Assembly: GCA_012523705.1 (NCBI GenBank)
Contig: JAAYTU010000074.1
Span: 1-42,929, forward strand
Reading direction: 5' to 3'
Length of the DNA: 42,929 nt
DNA from: Clostridiaceae bacterium
GTDB lineage: Bacteria > Bacillota > Clostridia > DSM-8532
Below the pieces are notes generated by a model. The model searched no databases. It was not told where the DNA came from and saw only the letters and a program-made list of their open reading frames with translations. Position 1 is the first letter of the stretch. Every line of letters begins with the position of its first letter. Positions 41,050 through 42,929 of the stretch are shown one piece after another. The position numbers and the translations under genes were made by a program.

Positions 41050-42720
41050 ATGTATAATATAATTGAAATGAAGGAAGAAACAGAAGGCGCGGCATTAAAG
41101 AGTTCTTCAGCATTTGAATCAGTCAATTCTGCACAAATGCCAGACAGCATTGAAACAACAGATGTCGCCCCCTTTGTGCCCGATTATAAGCATTTAATGA
41201 GCAGGAATCTCATGATTTACACCTTCTCAAATGAAGATGATTTGATTAATTATCAGGTAGAAATGATATCCAATAATCAGATAAGAGGTCTTTTAAAGGT
41301 GGATTATACTAGGATAAACGGCAAGGTTTGTCTACAGTACGATGTAACCTCACTTGTTCCGCTGCGAAAGCTTTTTGAAAGAAGAAAGATAAATAGAGAT
41401 GACTTCATCTTTATAATAAAGCAGATAGTTGACTTAATAGATAATCTTGAACAGTACCTGTTGGACAGTGGCGGAATAGTATTTGACAGTCAGCTTGTTT
41501 TTGCTGATCCTCAGGATTTAAAGCTTGGGTTTACATATCTTCCGACTATGAAAATGTCATATGGGCTGAAGGGTTTAAAAGCATTTCTTCTGAAGCTTGT
41601 GGTAAATGATATCAACTTTGCAGATGAACCCTCTGATAATTATGTTAGAAAGCTAATAGAGGCGTTAAAGGCAAAAGGCTTTACCCTGTCTTCATTAAAG
41701 GATTATTTGGCTCAGATAAACAATATTGAGAGTGTATCACAGGGAGAGACTAAAAAATTACGAACCGGCAACAGGAGCGGCCGCATTTTATCATCTACAC
41801 AAATGGATGATATTAAGCTTGCACAAAAGGAGTTTGATACTTCTTTGTTTCCTGAAAGAAGCAAAGAGCCCAGAACAAACATTCATCCTGATAATAATGC
41901 AAATAAAAAACAAAACCTATTATCAGAGGGATTAACACAGAAATCAATAGAAAACCAAAGTGAGTTGAAGACTGCAACGAAGCTATGCTACCCTCCAAAA
42001 TCATACATAATACTATTCTCGGCTATCGGGGTATTAATTATATTTGGTGTGGTATTAATTGTCTCAGGGGTTTTATCTCCTGCAAACCCGGATTTTTTAT
42101 TATCACTATTTGGATTTGTTCTAATTGGTGGGGCAATTATCTATTTAATATATTCAAAGCTATTTACCTTTGACAATAAGGTTGAACGGACCATTGTAAA
42201 AAAACGGGTAAATGTAACGCCATCAGAAGATAATTTTGCATATAAGGGGTTCTCAGTCCCCATAAGGCCTCAAAATAGAAATGTTCAAAGGGGCATACCT
42301 GAAGTACGGGAAGGTAAAGTACATAGAACTAACAATAATTACCCTACCAGAAATCTTTGTGAGAAAAAAAGAGATGCAACGCCCCAAGAGGGTACTGTTC
42401 TGCTTAATGCTGGATCATTGAAGGTTCCTCACTTAAAAAGAATTGTTGATAACGCAAGCGAAACAATACTTTTAAAAAGCTTCCCCTTTATGATTGGAAG
42501 ACTTGAAGGGCAAGTTGACTATTGCCTCAAGAATCCTGCTATAGGAAAGCTCCATGCCGAAGTTTTAAAGACATCAGAGGGTTACTTTATATGTGATATA
42601 AATTCTAAGAACGGCACATTTATTAACGGCGAAAGGATATGCCCGGGTAAAGAAAATATAGTCCAAAATGAAGACCACATAACTCTAGGAAATGAGGAGT
42701 TCATCTTTTGCGAAGGATAG
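41050..42720 (+). CDS. FHA-domain membrane protein of the Tad locus
   Basis: The 556-residue protein has an N-terminal domain (about 30-200) that I do not assign to a known function (it looks like the region called DUF6382 in this family), a low-complexity linker, two membrane helices (about 317-370), and a C-terminal FHA domain (about 475-556). The FHA motifs are FPFMIGR, then GKLHAEV in place of the usual SRxHAxI, and NSKNGTFING. The frame opens at ATG 40987 but AAAGGAGACC puts the start at 41050. FHA domains bind phosphothreonine, so this may link the Tad machine to Ser/Thr kinase signalling, though the missing Ser may weaken binding. Confidence 0.85.
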   Translation: MYNIIEMKEETEGAALKSSSAFESVNSAQMPDSIETTDVAPFVPDYKHLMSRNLMIYTFSNEDDLINYQVEMISNNQIRGLLKVDYTRINGKVCLQYDVTSLVPLRKLFERRKINRDDFIFIIKQIVDLIDNLEQYLLDSGGIVFDSQLVFADPQDLKLGFTYLPTMKMSYGLKGLKAFLLKLVVNDINFADEPSDNYVRKLIEALKAKGFTLSSLKDYLAQINNIESVSQGETKKLRTGNRSGRILSSTQMDDIKLAQKEFDTSLFPERSKEPRTNIHPDNNANKKQNLLSEGLTQKSIENQSELKTATKLCYPPKSYIILFSAIGVLIIFGVVLIVSGVLSPANPDFLLSLFGFVLIGGAIIYLIYSKLFTFDNKVERTIVKKRVNVTPSEDNFAYKGFSVPIRPQNRNVQRGIPEVREGKVHRTNNNYPTRNLCEKKRDATPQEGTVLLNAGSLKVPHLKRIVDNASETILLKSFPFMIGRLEGQVDYCLKNPAIGKLHAEVLKTSEGYFICDINSKNGTFINGERICPGKENIVQNEDHITLGNEEFIFCEG

Positions 42721-42805
42721 TTCAGTTAGTGTAGAATAATTCCTGGACGGTCGGGTACATAGTAGTATATAAATGTTATATAACAGAAAAAAGTCCAGCG
42801 GTTAA

Positions 42806-42929
42806 ATGTCAAGAGCTAAATTGGAAATGATCTTTGAAAATTTCATAAGATATTGCCTAAAAACCACTAAAAATGAGTACAACAAACTAAACCTGCTCCT
42901 ATTTGCTGGAAACAAGATTTTAAGCACCT
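42806..42929 (+). CDS. possible start of a downstream gene (partial)
   Basis: From ATG 42806 a frame stays open to the end of the window (41 codons, beginning MSRAKLEMIFENFIRYCLKT). There is no clear SD: AGCGGTT lies before it. It is a lysine- and asparagine-containing, helix-like peptide I do not recognise. Before it, CTGGAC (42744-42749) pairs with GTCCAG (42793-42798), a 6-bp stem with a long loop. The 85 bases after the FHA gene otherwise show nothing clear. Confidence 0.3.
   Translation, partial: MSRAKLEMIFENFIRYCLKTTKNEYNKLNLLLFAGNKILST

Noticed and set aside
1-42929. CRISPR array, tRNA genes, insertion sequences, prophage or integron features
   Set aside because: No regularly spaced direct repeats, tRNA-like cloverleaf with its conserved loops, transposase-like frame or attachment-site pair was seen.

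Overview
The window looks like chromosome from a low-GC anaerobic Clostridium-class Firmicute, most likely Lachnospiraceae. The indications are AT-rich DNA, strong AGGAGG-type ribosome sites, sigma-A-like promoters, oxygen-sensitive fermentation enzymes (glycyl-radical pyruvate formate-lyase, NAD-linked [FeFe] hydrogenase), the Gram-positive MurT/GatD pair, RNase J and a class A RNase P RNA. There is no rRNA, tRNA, CRISPR array, intact transposon or prophage. Most of it is core genome with good synteny logic and one accessory-looking locus at the right end.

Layout. 1-1200: the tail of a LigD-type polymerase domain gene, then metF. 1210-1560: a gene-free stretch with decayed tandem repeats and a strong promoter carrying a perfect palindromic operator. 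1580-7285: pflB, pflA and a large TetM/EF-G-like GTPase fused to a YacP/Rae1-type NYN nuclease domain. 7423-8061: ribosomal protein L25/Ctc. 8233-13345: a five-gene NAD-dependent [FeFe] hydrogenase operon (hndA, a lone GHKL ATPase, hndB, hndC, hndD/hydA) behind a promoter with a perfect Rex-type operator. 13553-17103: asnS facing the murT-gatD pair, separated by a hairpin element whose arm also encodes the end of gatD. 17396-22225: polA-coaE, a small unknown gene, and fba. 22272-27705: cca (minus), rnj (plus), dacF (minus), comEA (plus). 27783-28170: RNase P RNA. 28270-31521: lpdA, metA, an esterase. 31707-42720: an eight-gene Tad/Flp-type secretion locus (tadZ-like, tadA, tadB, tadC, two TadE/F-like pseudopilins, a 1080-residue coiled-coil protein, an FHA membrane protein).

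How the genes fit together. PFL makes acetyl-CoA and formate from pyruvate; the hydrogenase disposes of NADH (and probably reduced ferredoxin) as H2, and its Rex site ties transcription to the NADH/NAD+ ratio. The Tad locus has the motor, platform and pseudopilins but neither a small Flp major pilin nor a prepilin peptidase in this window, so those must be elsewhere or absent.

Most interesting items: the ribosomal GTPase-nuclease fusion at 4619-7285; the Tad-like locus built round a giant non-canonical pseudopilin-like protein; a GHKL ATPase embedded in the hydrogenase operon; and a family of modular GGGGACG hairpins in which the variable outer arm, the loop and the distal arm change together. 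All calls come from reading the sequence; no database search was run.
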